A stretch of 64,000 bases of DNA from Atherix ibis (lineage: Eukaryota; Arthropoda; Insecta; Diptera; Athericidae), in contig OY282609.1 in the NCBI GenBank assembly GCA_958298945.1, forward strand, positions 33,329,212 through 33,393,211, written 5' to 3'. Position 1 is the stretch's first letter. Each line of letters begins with the position of its first letter. The notes below the pieces were generated by a model. It ran no database searches and had not been told where the DNA came from. It saw only the letters and a program-made list of their open reading frames with translations. Shown here piece by piece: positions 31,851 to 43,439 of this stretch. Made by a program: the position numbers and the translations under genes.

Positions 31851-32214
31851 GCAATACTGACTATGAAATCGATGCTCCGGCAGTCCTTTATTCTTCGGAA
31901 ATCTGAATCCTCAGCAGAACCTATTGCAACACTTAGCCGCGATCGAGGAAAGGATCTTACGAAGAATCTGTGCACTCTACTTGATAATGGACGATTCCTC
32001 AGCCTGTTTATCAATGGCATCATGATAGCTCTACCACAATCGCCCGGTTATGACTGAAATCAACCTCAATAGGCTCTGGTGGGCTGGGCACTTAATGCAT
32101 AAGCGTGAGGAAGATTCTGTTTGGAAAGTCTCCAGTGACGTCATTTATGGTCCCAGAAGATGAGGCAGATCCTGCCTTTGATAATTGTCGAATTGGAAGA
32201 CCCCGGCCTGAGGG

Positions 32215-33850
32215 CCATTGTCTCTGTCAGCGCTGAAGAGTATAGCAAAGAGTTTGTTCTCGAAGAAGATTATTATGGAAGCACAAACGACATAGAAATT
32301 TTCATGCACGAAAGCGACATTTAAGTCACGGTTAGGTAAGACTGTTAGGTACATAAAAAATGGCACCAACTATTTTGCAGAGTTTTGGTTTAAAGAAATT
32401 GAAGTCGACAGGAATTGGAAGACGCTATATAGTACCCCCTCCCCCCACGATATTTCGAATCCGTACGTCCAGATTGAATGAATTTGAAAACGTCTGTTCA
32501 GTTGTAGTCTATTAATTTTTGAATAAAGCTTTAAAATCAATCTCCCGTTAATGTTAAGTCCAATATTATGTAATTTATAGTAAATGGGAACAATATTATC
32601 ATTGAAAGAATCCCCCATTATTTTTTGTCATTGATTATATGGACACTTCTTTGATTATTGACTTCAACTCTTTTTATTTTTAAAGAGGAAAATTATTATC
32701 ATTGAAAGAATCCCCGATTTTTTTAAGGAAGCTAACTAAAGACTAAAATTAATTTTGTAAATGTAAACGTTTCCTTTCAATATCGAAAATTTTATTCAAC
32801 ACCCCAGAAAAACTAAGCACAAGAAAAGTGTAAAATAATAAAAATTCCATTGAAACTTTAAAAAATAATAATATTTACTTCAAGGAGAATAGTAATCTTT
32901 AAAAACGATTTATTATCAGCACCATCGGGAGGGAAGCTTCAACATGGAAGAAATATTCTCAGGATTGGTTTTTGGTTTTATTTTTGCTACTTTCTGCAAA
33001 TAGCAAATAAATTATTCACAAAAAAAAGGAGTAAAAAAAAAAGTTAAACATCGCTTTCTTATTGGCATTTCCTCAAAGAGAATGAACTTTTAATGACTGG
33101 TGGAGAGTCCTTTAACAGAAGAGGAAAATGTCCCTCTTCCTTGCATATTTTTATTATATCCATTCTGCACGGATTTGTTGAAATTCTTATCCTTTTTGCT
33201 GGAACTTTTGCTTTTCTCTGAGTATTTTTTCCCAGAGAAAAGCAAAAGTCTTCTCCAAGTCACGATAAATAAGTGAGTCTGGAAAAGTGTCTCGGTTTTA
33301 TTTGTTCGTGCAGATGATGATGAGTCTCGAGAAATTCATCCTACAACATGTCAAAACTTATAAAACGCCAGTTGCACTTCGCCCTCAAGTATGTATCCAT
33401 GAATCCTAGAATTATGAAGGAAACTACCCCGCCTACATAAGTACGGCATTCGTTATTCTCTACAAGTGCAAATGCTTTATGGTGCAGAAGCACACTTGAC
33501 ATACCCACACCAACTACCTATCACTAAGTTTTATTGCCATGGCAGATAATATTTAAATTATAAGACATTCAATGAAGGGAGGCTGCTGGCTGACTCGTTT
33601 TTTTAAATTCTCCACAATGAAAAAAAAATGGGTTTGAATGGAAATATTTGCGATTACTTTTGATAAAATTATTTTTTACTCATTCTTTATTTTGATTTAC
33701 ATTAGCTATATTCGGGTTTATATGTTTTGTCTGTTTTTAACTGAACCACTTAGAAAAATGAATTTGTTTTCCTATTTAACAGAAGTTGCAGCCATTAAGT
33801 TCCTTTAGTAAAATAGATTTCTTAACTATTATAAAATACTGAACAAACGA
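32215..33850. other. AT-rich DNA, small repeats only
   Basis: ATTATCATTGAAAGAATCCCC-type sequence occurs twice (32595 and 32696). A hairpin at 33204-33249 has 17-bp perfect arms (ACTTTTGCTTTTCTCTG and its complement). No coding motif was seen. Confidence 0.5.
33204..33249. repeat. 17-bp-arm hairpin
   Basis: ACTTTTGCTTTTCTCTG (33204-33220) and CAGAGAAAAGCAAAAGT (33233-33249) are exact complements with a 12-nt loop. Confidence 0.85.
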
Positions 33851-33851
33851 G

Positions 33852-34361
33852 CAGGCAAAACGAAAGAGTAAGATAAGAAATTTGTTAGGTTGTTGTAGCA
33901 AATAGCCCTCTCCAATAGGTATAAGCTATGAGCAACTGTTTCAGCACCATAGCTCCCTCCGAAGGTCCATACAGGGACAATAGTATTCTGCAGAAGTTTA
34001 ACTATTATACATCGCTGGACTGCTGGCGGAAAATAAAGATTTCAAAAATAAACATAGAATTGGATTTGAGGCAGAAGTTGTATGATTAATACCTAATCCT
34101 CGGTCCATACAGGCAAAACGAAAGAGTAAGATAAGAAATTTGTTAGGTTGTTGTAGCAAATAGCCCTCTCCAATAGGTATAAGCTATGAGCAACTGTTTC
34201 AGCACCATAGCTCCCTCCGAAGGTCCATACAGGGACAATAGTATTCTGCAGAAGTTTAACTATTATACATCGCTGGACTGCTGGCGGAAAATAAAGATTT
34301 CAAAAATAAACATAGAATTGGATTTGAGGCAGAAGTTGTATGATTAATACCTAATCCTCGG
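33852..34361. repeat. 258-bp tandem duplication, apparently perfect
   Basis: 33852-34109 is repeated at 34110-34361 with no difference that I can see by eye (CAGGCAAAACGAAAGAGTAA ... CCTAATCCTCGG). Each copy ends with a mariner terminal repeat (GTTGTATGATTAATACCTAA). Only the second continues into the mariner body. At the junction, GGTCCATACAGG also occurs inside the unit (33963), a microhomology suggesting replication slippage or template switching; an assembly duplication is the alternative. Confidence 0.95.
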
Positions 34362-35250
34362 TAAGATATGGTGCTGCTACTATTAAAACAACTCGATTTT
34401 TCGTAAATATAACATTTCATAAGAATTTTATCAAATTTTTCAGCAGCTGCTTTATTTAGTTTGCGATTCACATCCATTCAAAGTGATCAATTTTTAAAAT
34501 TTTAAAATAATAGAAAAAATTGAATATAGAGCAACAGTGATAAAATATTTGTTTTTGGAAAAAGTAAAGGAACCGTGACATAAAAGCGGAACTCAGAGAG
34601 GTTAATGGGGACTCTGTTACTTCGTTTTTGACCATAAAATATTGCATAGCTGAATTTAAACGTGACCGTACAGGCATTTTTAATGAAAAATGTCCAGGTC
34701 GCTCAAATAAGGTCTCCACATAAGAAAATCCACGATATGGTGAAGAGTGAAACGCGTGAGATTGCTGAGGTTGTGAGCATCTAAGAGAGGGCCATGACAA
34801 CTTTATCGGTCAATAAAGTCATTGCTGCAGTGTTTTGGGATATTTACGTCATAATCCACGTAGATTATCTTGGAAAGGGCCAAAGGAATAATGACGAGTA
34901 TTATGCCAAATTAATAAATCGTTTCAACGATGCTAGGAAAGAAAAACGGTCGTATTTGGCAAAGAAAAAAATTTCCTTTCACTAGAGCAATGCACACGTG
35001 CTATGTCATCGCCGAGGCAAAATTCAATGAAAAAATGGCTTGGCGGAAAACAATTTGGCTCAAACGATGGGATTTTTGCTGAAACAAAGGCCAATTTTGA
35101 ATTGTTGGAGAAATCGTATTTTTTGGGGGGGAATATAAATAAATTTGTACAAAATGTATCTCACTAAAGGGCGGCTTCGTTCAAAAATATAATGATTGTT
35201 ACTAATAAAAATGCGTTCTCCTTGTCAAGGCCAGGTATTTATCATACAAC
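34332..35250 (+). pseudogene. irritans-type mariner, internally deleted (copy 1)
   Basis: The left terminal repeat is GTTGTATGATTAATACCTAA (34334); the right end is AAGGCCAGGTATTTATCATA...CCCTC (35226-35250). Frames: ELREVNGDSVTSFLTIKYCI (34588-34650), ETREIAEVVSI (34755), then a deletion. Next, LSVNKVIAAVFWDIYVIIHV and DYLGKGQRNNDEYYAKLINR (34803-34925), KKISFH and SNAHV, and WLGGKQFGSNDG (35035-35075). The deletion removes the first catalytic Asp. The second (FHQDNARVH in relatives) reads FH-stop-SNAHV, so it is also lost. It is related to the copy at 62.4 kb, but with a different deletion. Confidence 0.85.
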
Positions 35251-35329
35251 CCTCATAATTAAAAATAAAAACTAAAGTAAAATAACGCTTATTGAATCAA
35301 GATGGCTCAGAAGTTTGTTTATGATTCTA

Positions 35330-35805
35330 TATATAAGGTTATTCTGGAACAAGACATGGAGCTCCACGACCATGAGACCATTTGGCGACTTCATATTACG
35401 TGTGGGCTGGCATTGATAGTTGAAGAAAGCAATCAGAAGTGGTAAAATCTTATGGAGAATATAAGATTGTTTTTGAGTATCAAAGAAAAGGCTTCGAAAC
35501 GAATTATGTATAAAGATACACTCGTTAAGGATATAAGAGACTGTAAGTTGCTCATCGAAGGAATGATATGAAGGATGAAGTTGGTTACTGAAGTTGGTAA
35601 GTGAGTTAAGTCTCCTTGCCCAGAATTTCAGAGTGGTCAATAGCAGACTGGTTGGCCTAGTCTATTTGTCTACGAATGGTCAAAGATGTTAAATGCTAGT
35701 TGCTCAGTAAATGTGGCAGGTTCGCCTCCCCGACAGTCGATCAGCTCGCCCATTACTGAGATTATCAGCATGACTTGTAACCCATTGCAATTCAACATTT
35801 TGGGA
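35330..35805 (-). pseudogene. RNase-H LINE 3' part, minus strand
   Basis: Minus strand: VELQWVTSHADNLSNGRADR (35800-35735) is the end of an RNase H domain (VELxWVPGHxGIxGNExAD) with both GH and N changed. Then comes PFVDK (35670). Near 35420-35370 is the 3' tail with CCATTTGGCGACTTCATATT, matching the tail at 55110-55135 (opposite strand). Degenerate. Confidence 0.75.
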
Positions 35806-35809
35806 TGGT

Positions 35810-37345
35810 TGAAAATTTAAAAAAAAGATGCAACCAAAGTCCAACATGTTTAAGATTAGATAAAAAGTATCGAATGTGGTTCATGACTGGCTGGCTTACT
35901 TCTACTGCAAGTGATGGTCTTGATTGCAAAGGAAATCAGTGGAATTTAAGTTTTTCTTGGGTATTTAAACTGACTGACCCAAATTTCTACTCGACAGGAT
36001 GCTGCCCTGAGAGGAAAGACGTTAGACAACAGAAACAATTTTCAAAAATGAATAAAATATTTATAAGTGAGTGTAATCTCTCTCTCTCCGTAAATGGGAA
36101 ACTTTAAAAACTTCTCGTTGACACAATATCAATTATTTCGCATATAAAGTTGGCTAAAAAACACGGCTTTCGTTTAAATTGATCTCAAATACCAATTAAT
36201 GTCAATTAATTTCACAGATCCATAGTCTGACATCAATCATTTCAAATGGGAATGAAAAATAATCAAATTGATTCCAAATGGAATGCAACTGAACTGAAAT
36301 CTACAGAATATCGAATGGAAACAATTTTGCATTTTACATTTCTCGATATTTGTGTATGCACTGTTGGTACGATAAATCGATATTTTACTATACGTTTATT
36401 GATAAAACACATTTTAATAGTGATTTTCTATTTCTAAACTATGCCGGCTTTTTATTGCAAATATTCAGCAAACGTTTTTTTTATTGCAAAACGTGCATAT
36501 GGCCATTGGGAATATTTTTGCAAAATTTTCGCCAACAATCAAATTGATAATAAAACGTTTTTTGCCAAGGCATCTCGCGAATGTTTCAGTTTAATATCAA
36601 TTTAAGTCCTTTATTGAATGTGAATATTTTGTGAACATAAAATAATTGTTAAACAAGGTCAAAAATAAGTCAAATCGAAATTATACGCAAACAAAATGTA
36701 TATGTAAAATTTTTTATGATAACTACTTAAATATCAAAAAGTCTCTGGTACTTTAATCAATAAAACTATACCAAATACTAACTAATATAATCCATAACAT
36801 AAACGCGTAAAATAATTTTTGCCCATCAAACCGTTAATAAATATTGTTTGATGAAATTCTATTCTAATTTTTTACTAGTTTTGTTTTGGGAGAAATCAAT
36901 TTTTTTTACTTTTGACATCCCAATTAATCCCAAAACTATTTTAAGATCCCAAACAAAAGTCTAAATAGAATCCAGAAATTTACAATCCAATATCCAAAAA
37001 CTCCGGGGACTGATTACGATATGGGTTATACCTGGACAAACGAGTTACTGGGAACCCTGACGCGAGTTTACAAATAATTGAAATTACCATAAGTTATAGA
37101 GATAATTCCTTAGACTATTATATAATCGGTCAAAACTGACACTAAATAACAAGCAACGCAATTTTAAAACCATTCTAGACATATGGTTGTGAACTTTTTA
37201 CTTTTATAAAGTGTTCCAATTCCTATCGAATCCAATCCTGTCAATTTAAAATCCTCCAAAAAATTGTTCATACCAATGCAATTTTTTATACCAAGATACA
37301 TAGAAACATTTAATAACAAAATGCAATTTTTTATAGCGAGAAACG
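35810..37345. other. AT-rich DNA with a LINE scrap
   Basis: TTCCAATTCCTATCGAATCCAATCCTGTC at 37214-37242 repeats the LINE phrase found at 37485-37515. Otherwise no feature was recognised. The 100-codon open frame at 35805-36107 has no family resemblance that I recognise. Confidence 0.45.
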
Positions 37346-37369
37346 TTCTAAATTTAATACAGAGAGCAT

Positions 37370-37640
37370 GGTAGTTTTATTAAAAGCACTTGTAAAACCA
37401 ATATGGACTTACAGAATAGATCAATATGGACTTACAGAATAGACCAATATGGACTTACAGAATAGAACTCTGGAGCTTTACCAAGCCTTCCAATTCCCAT
37501 CGAATCCAATCCCTTTAGTCGAAAATACTTCGTTAAATTGTCGTGCTCCCTTTTATGTTCTTAATAGTTTCATCCACCATAATATCAAGGTCCATTTTAT
37601 TCATGATGTGATTGACGTATCATCATAATCATCTCATTAC
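37370..37640 (+). pseudogene. Jockey-like LINE thumb region with three 23-bp units
   Basis: Reads KALVKPIWTYRID (37382-37420), then the 23-bp unit two more times (ATATGGACTTACAGAATAGA), then in frame shifts TKPSNSHRIQSL (37478-37515). It goes on to KILR-like sequence and HHNIKVHFIHDVID (37575-37617). The single-unit version would read KPIWTYGIELWSFTKPSN continuously, so the extra 23-bp units are frame-breaking duplications. Confidence 0.85.
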
Positions 37641-38019
37641 TATCCACTGTTATCTTTCCCATGAATATTAGTCAATGCTTAACCATGTCAAGAATTATAT
37701 TACTACAATTTAATTAGAAATTGTGCCATAATTAGTTTTTTTAGTGGTATTTACTGTCAACAAGATGTTGGAGATGCACGACTTTTTACGGCAAACGTCA
37801 GCGACCTCAGCCTGAGCTTAATAGCAAAAAACCAACATAACCTCAAATTATTGCAAAAGTCAATAATAGTGTTTCCAGCATAATATTGTACACTTCTTCT
37901 CTGGATCAGTGAATAATAAACAATTATTAATAATTTTATTCGTTAGTGGACTAATGGCCAGTCCACAAATTATTCACGAGGAACATTTACATTCCCAAGA
38001 AGATGTAGCATTGCCTTGT

Positions 38020-38395
38020 TGAAAAAAAGTTTGGTTTGGTTTATGGCACAGTGACATCATCGGTCCTAATTTTTTTTCTTCAAAATAAGAATGGAGTTGC
38101 CGTTACTGTCAATGGCGAGTCTATAATTTCAAGTAATGCTGATGTGCAATGGCCTCCAAGAAGTTATAATTTAACCTTCTTGTGAGGTTATTTAAAGTCA
38201 TTGGTCTATGACAATAAACCAGCAACCATTGATGCATTAAAATTGAATATTGAACCCCAAATAAGGCCGCATTTATTGCACAAGGTAGTCGAAAATTAGA
38301 ACCATCATATTCGGTTCTGTAAACGAAGTATAGGCGGCCATTTGAATGGTGTTTTCTTCAGAACTAAATTGCATCAAGTATACTTCAAAATAAAA
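38020..38395 (+). pseudogene. DDE transposon fragment (copy d)
   Basis: Frames: FGLVYGTVTSSVL (38028-38068), NKNGVAVTVNGE (38088-38122), ADVQWPPRSYNLTFL (38140-38180) and GYLKSLVYDNKPATIDALKL. The last part, RSIGGHLNGVFF, ends at 38371. It is the C-terminal half of the 'NGERY...SCDLTPLDYF' transposase family. The segment with the second Asp (QQDGATCHTA) is deleted, and the third motif reads NLTFL-stop, so it is inactive. Confidence 0.8.
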
Positions 38396-38449
38396 TAATA
38401 AATTTTGCTCTGTCACATTTCCTTTTTGTTTTATTTGCAACAAAAACAT

Positions 38450-38990
38450 ATCACTTGGTAGAGAACCCCAGAATTCTAGTCTGTAAGTCTATATTGATTT
38501 TTGGAAGATGAAATAATTTTCTATATCGTTGGTTTATTTCTTTTTTTTTAGATCTTTTGAATGGATTCTATTTCAAGCATTTGTCGGACGTTTGATTATT
38601 GTGTCATGCAATTTCTATTAGTATGTAATGACTAGAACTAAACCGACAATATCAATGGTTTATGGCAAAGAGTAAAAGTTACATGGACACATTTAAGTTT
38701 GTTTATTTTTATTTATTTACTTGATGAACAAGTTCTATAGTTTGAAATTGGACTTGGAGAATTTCGAAAGCATGTTGAGCGCTTTTGTTTGCATAAGTAG
38801 AACATATTCGCATATCGGATGTATAAATGTCGTAGAAGAAGTAGGCAAGTAGAATATCGGAGCAATTCGTTTACTTAGAAATACCGGTTTTCAAGGAATT
38901 AATTTGGTATCAAGTGAAAGAAAGGATCCTCTTTCGTTTACAGGGTAAGCTCTCCGGATGTCAAACTCGATCAAAAGCTTGACAAATATC
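38450..38990 (-). pseudogene. Jockey-like LINE fragment, minus strand, one 23-bp unit
   Basis: Minus strand: FKCVHVTFTLCHKPLI (38705-38650; normally KSVHVTFTLRK), upstream of a single thumb unit (TCAATATAGACTTACAGACTAG, 38497-38475) followed by LEFWGSLPS. The order and strand match the copy at 1.5-2.9 kb, and phrases around 38820-38990 (ATATCGGATGTATAAAT) match 2755-2775. Degenerate. Confidence 0.7.
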
Positions 38991-39046
38991 GAAAAATGCG
39001 CGGAGACAGTACTTCTTTCTTTTTAAAGAAAGAGCGATGTTTAATA

Positions 39047-39290
39047 TTGGGTTGTCGAGAAAGTCGTGACGCATTTTCGTAACAAATGGCGTTTTATTTT
39101 ATTTTTTGAAGGTCTATAGTAATCGCATCTATATTAATTATTCTTATGTTATCTCGCAGCTAAAAAATGATTTTGCTTCATTTTAAAGAATTTTATTTCC
39201 GTATTTCAATAGTTTTTGCTTCATTTTTTTCGTTATTTTTTCCGTATTTTACAACAAGATGGAAGATCAAACGTTACTTTTTAACTTTTT
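39047..39290 (+). mobile_element. solo 5' end of a mariner (mariner B family)
   Basis: TTGGGTTGTCGAGAAAGTCG at 39047 follows TA and is a mariner terminal repeat. The sequence then runs GACGCATTTTCGTAACAA, GCATCTATATTAATTATT and on to ATGGAAGATCAAACGTTACT at 39259, the start of the transposase. It matches the 5' part of mariner B at 15727-14260 (minus). The body is missing after about 39290. It provides the uninterrupted reference that proves the nesting at 14.4 kb. Confidence 0.8.
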
Positions 39291-39299
39291 TAACCATTG

Positions 39300-41865
39300 A
39301 TTTTGATTACATGTTAATTTTTTTTACTTCTAATAATAAATGGCCCCCCTTGGCTTGCATTTACTTCAGTGACTTTTGCGTTCTTTATTCATGAACTGTA
39401 GACTCTTAATATTACACTATAAAGTGGTTGAGGTTCATTTAGTAGCGCAGTAAAACTGTTTACAAAACAACAGAATCGGCAGATTTATCGGTAGTACTCA
39501 CAGGCACATGGAGTGGCGGTATCTTCCACATATGGACCGATATAGCTCTGCAAATGCCAAAAGCAAAGTTACACAAATATAAGATATAGCAAATATCCTT
39601 AGAATTATACTGTCGTATACGTATCCGGAATTGTTCATTTATAAGTCCCGGCTAAGAGATTTAAAAAAAAAAGTATTGGTGTTATGTTGGTTTAAATAAA
39701 AAGCTTTTTGTTAAGTTACGCAATTGCTTGAAGAATTTTTTTTTTTTTTTAGATAATTCTTCTATCTAGATTATTATTTTTTTAAATATATTATCTCTCA
39801 AATATTGTAATAATTTGGTATTTAGGTTAGTGCTAAATCTGACCGATTTTTTTATTTGTCTGCATTTATATTAATTGCTTTTATCTGAGAAGAGAGATCA
39901 ACGGCGGTTAGTAAATATTTTGGCTTAAGTAAATCTACTTATAGTAATAGGAGGTTATTCAATTTTACTAAAAAGAAAGCACAATCACATGCCCAAAATT
40001 AGTCAAAACGCAAAAACACAAAAAAATCCCCTAAAAAAGCCATCACCTATCAGGAACACGAAAATATCAATACCAACTTTCGGAAGGAAAAACCAATCGT
40101 AGATAAACACCCGTATTGATCAAAGACAACAACCCGAAATGGACAAAAAGGCTGCTTCTTCTACTGGCAGCTACAGTGGACCCATCATCTGCTAAGCGAA
40201 GACATAAACATGACCTTAAAACCGATTAAAATGTAATTAGAACATTTGTTAAAGGTTCTTCATGTACTGCGACATTTTTATCGCAGGACTATATTATCTC
40301 ACGAGGACATTTGCCGCACAAAATTATGAAATTTCATAGTCGCTACATTTACATTTAACTAATCTTGAAATAGTTAAAGGACTTTTAGCCACTAGTTCTT
40401 TTAAAATATTTTAAATGTCTCTTGAGGTCGTAAAATCTGCTTGTTACAATTTCACTGTATTTGTATATAACTAAAAAAAAAGTTATATTGTACAATATCA
40501 TATTTAAAAATTTTATCAAATACAAGTAATCGGAGTATTATGCCGCAGTACTAAAACTATCACCAAAGATGACCTTGTACAAATTTGCTTTTTAATGCCA
40601 TTCCAAACATATGCTGCCCATATGTGGTCTCATTTTGTATGTTCCCCACATGTTTACAATGCTTTCATAAATTCTCCTAGATTCCTAGTCATAATTAAAA
40701 ATATTATATTCTAAATAATGGGGACTAGATTTTGTCGCACTCACAGTCCGTTGATATAACATTTGGCATTTATAAGCACAATAAATAAGATGGTGCCCCT
40801 TTCGACTCTGTCAAATTTTATGACTAATTATTGGCTAGAAACTAAAGTTGACCAACAAAAAAGCATAACCGAATTTCTTATTGTGTATTTGGATTCAAAT
40901 TACTATCGAATGAAGGCCAAAATCAGAATCAAATGATGAATGTAAGTATGTTTTCGTTGGCAGTCGAGTAAACGAAAATAGTTACGGACAATTTCGATGC
41001 CCAACAAAATGCATGGTAGGTATAGTGAATAATTTATAACCCAGCTTGGGGATGATATATTCTTAAGATTACTATTGAACAATTCATTTTCGACTAATAC
41101 GATTACAAATTTAGTTTTTTTTATGTTTTATTAAAACAGCCGCACTACCACCTGCTTAAAAAAGCATTCATTCGAAGATACATGACATTGTACCAATTAC
41201 ATCAGTTCGTATGTTTCTGCCAAAATTCTTTAATAAATTTTTTTCTTTTTTTCAACATAAAATAATTCCTCTCATAAGTAATTTAGGGAATTTATGTCAT
41301 CATTGAATTATTTTAATACCATTAATTGGGATTTAGTTCTTTAGAATTTTCGAAGCAATTATTCGAAATATGAAATTTTGTTAATAAACACGAACACTTC
41401 TATTATCGATGAGAATTTCTTCCAAAATCTCTCAAATTACGTTAATTCCATACTCTATTCATTAAGAATATAAGAATCTAAATACAATCTTCCAATTATA
41501 ATGGAGACACAGTCGTAAAACACTTGATTCGAGGATAAAAGTTAAGCTAAATTTGAATTTGTAAAATTTCGAAAAAACAGGAAATATTTTTTTTGTAACT
41601 TTTTGCAAATAGATTGTAAGAATCTGCACTGTGCACCCTGAAAGGGGGGTGGGGTTGGTGGTTTGGAGATAAGAAAATTTCACAAAATCACCCCAGCAGA
41701 CCCCCCTCCCCCTTTGCAAAGAACAAATTCTGAGAAATCTTAAATTTCTCAAAATATTAATAAAAAAATAATAAATGATCGAAGATATACGACCGAATTT
41801 AAACCCCCCACCCCCCTCCTTCCAATCATAAAATCATCTTGCAACTGGCCACGCTAGAACTTCTT
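39300..41865. other. AT-rich DNA with G/C homopolymer blocks
   Basis: No coding motif was found. Between 41640 and 41825, runs such as GAAAGGGGGGTGGGG, CCCCCCTCCCCC and ACCCCCCACCCCCC stand out in otherwise AT-rich DNA. The G-rich and C-rich blocks are roughly complementary and could form a long hairpin or G-quadruplexes. Confidence 0.5.
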
Positions 41866-41869
41866 CATT

Positions 41870-43040
41870 GTTACCTTATACGATTCGGACAAATGTTTTT
41901 TCCCCCCGTCTTTTAGCATAATAGAAAACGGTATTACACAAGGATCCACTCTTTCTACTATTCTTTTTAACACATACATCAATTCCTTATCACAATCACT
42001 TTCCCCTTCCGAATAATTCCTATGTGCAGATAATATTTTAATAATGGTCTCTGGTTCAAACCTACAAGATATCGTAATCCAGATCGGTGGCACTATTGCC
42101 AAAGTGAAGGCTCAGATCGGGGAAAAAGGCTCGGATGGAGACAAATCCACCATATCCCCACGTCTGCAGGAAACGTAATTCTAGCAGAAATGTTTCATCG
42201 CTTATCGCAGTCTAACCCCCCCCCCCCCCCCCCCCACCATTCCAATCAAATTCCATGAAAGTCCAGAGTATTTCGATTACCCGTGGAGGAGGAAGACGGA
42301 ATTTACAAATCAACAATACTAATGACAAAATCAATGCTATCCACAGGATGGTTGAGATTTTGGTCAGTAGTAAGTGTAAGATCAGACAAAGAGATGTAAC
42401 CAACACCCTCTTGGACGGAACGTTGCTTTATTCCCTCACTTTATGTGTCAGCATGTCAATAGCGCAGTTAAGGCGCATCCTCCAGGCAGCTGTTAACCGT
42501 TGCATCAGACTAGGCAGTGGAGCACATCGCATTTCCCCGATGGACTGAATCTTAAACTGGTCAAATATTCATCTGTTTGCATCTTCTTTGCTTTGATAAT
42601 TATCCCCTCCATAATTTATTTAAAACTATAATGGCTGTCCTCAACTCGAAAAGAAATACATTCTTTAATAATTTCAACATTATAGACAGATCCTTTCACC
42701 CTCTCTCTCCCTCTCAACTTCCAAACTCCCTTTCTACATCGGGATAGGAAACCTTGGTTGGTAGCGATATCTACAACTCTAAATAGATTTAAGAAGGTTT
42801 TTTCTTAGAGGCAACTTTTTTTCGAACAGTTGGAGAGTCTCGAAGAATGTTTATTTCTATTCACGGATGCGACAACCGACCTCAATGCAACTTCCTTTAC
42901 TTTCCGTACAGCGCAGCTCCGCACTATGGGGGAGCTGTGGGCTATAAAAACGACTATCGATATTTTATGAAATCGACGAAATATCATCATTTTTGCTTAA
43001 AGCTATTAGGAGTGCAGTCCTGCATTCATAGATGCCCCTA
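41870..43040 (+). pseudogene. RNase-H LINE, RT and RNase H remnant
   Basis: Frames: NGITQGSTLSTILFNTYIN (41930-41985, RT motif B), CADNILIMVSGSNLQDIV (42020-42075, motif C, AxD for FADD), and IGGTIAKVKAQIG. After a poly-C tract come VEILVSSKCKIRQRDV, LYSLTLCVSMSIAQLRR, and AAVNRCIRLGSGAHRISPMD (42350-42547), the thumb region. Next, MFIFTDATTDLNATSF-type sequence and MGELWAIKTTIDI (42847-42965) form the start of RNase H. Stops and frameshifts make it non-functional. The sister copy at 53.1-55.2 kb is easier to read. Confidence 0.8.
42216..42235. repeat. 20-bp poly-C tract
   Basis: An uninterrupted run of 20 C followed by ACC, inside the degenerate LINE. It is exceptional in this AT-rich window and probably a slippage product. 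Confidence 0.95.
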
Positions 43041-43073
43041 ATATGCCTCGCCTATTAACAGAATGGCAAACAG

Positions 43074-43370
43074 TATCCTCAGGCACAGGCAGAAATACAG
43101 ACTGGACTAATAGTGAGAACTTCCTAGTATCTTATTGGGCAACTATCAACAAACCAGTCTACTCAACATCTTTGCTTAAATTCTGGGTTCAGAAGCCGGT
43201 CAAAATCTGGGATGGGGCTATCCTATCGTCAAGCCATAGGTAGAAGTACAGACTGGACCAATAGTGAGAATTTTCTAGCATCTTATTGGGCAACTACCAA
43301 TAAACCAGTCTACTCAACATCTTTGCTTAAATTCTGGGTTCAGAAGCCGCTCAGAATCTGGGATAGCCCC
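43074..43370 (+). repeat. 150-bp tandem repeat, two units
   Basis: CAGACTGGACTAATAGTGAG at 43099 recurs as CAGACTGGACCAATAGTGAG at 43249, and the two units stay about 93% alike by eye through TGGGTTCAGAAGCCG. Both units are open in the same relative frame and read DWTNSENFL(V/A)SYWAT and NKPVYSTSLLKFWVQKP. The period is 150 bp (50 codons). The peptide is not recognised. MPRLLTEWQT just upstream (43043) resembles NLPRLLTQWL at 60061, and a diverged relative lies at 1421-1500. It follows directly on an RNase-H LINE, so it may be a LINE or a separate unknown repeat. Confidence 0.9.
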
Positions 43371-43439
43371 ATAACGTCCTTTTTGGAGACCACAAAAGTT
43401 CGTTTTACCAATCCTAAGGTCTTCTGTTAAATATTCCAT

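Larger units (their letters stand above)
29940..32210 (+). pseudogene. RTE-like LINE reverse transcriptase (copy A), split by another LINE
   Basis: Before the insertion: LEYEQQLHHF then IDFNVVYDNIARVKF (30018-30062, RT motif A, normally FIDFKAAYDSI), HERIQHPLTRL, LGLDVKEGKIKYMM (30200-30242) and NNFERAKF. A different LINE is inserted at 30310-31558. After it the same frame resumes: LGSEIALDRNMGKxIRKSL (31562-31615; normally YLGSxLTxDNNM). Further on come ERILRRICALYL near 31950, TEINLNRLWWAGHLMHK (32056-32106) and SDVIYGPRR (32130-32160). A segment of about 100 bp (AAATCGAT-CTCCGGCAGTCCT...) is duplicated at 31654 and 31865, with a mariner terminal repeat (31757-31790) between the copies. Degenerate. 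Confidence 0.8.

Noticed and set aside
41854..42102. 82-codon minus-strand open frame
   Set aside because: Shadow of the plus-strand LINE RT (GITQGSTLSTILFNTYIN), which has clear family motifs.
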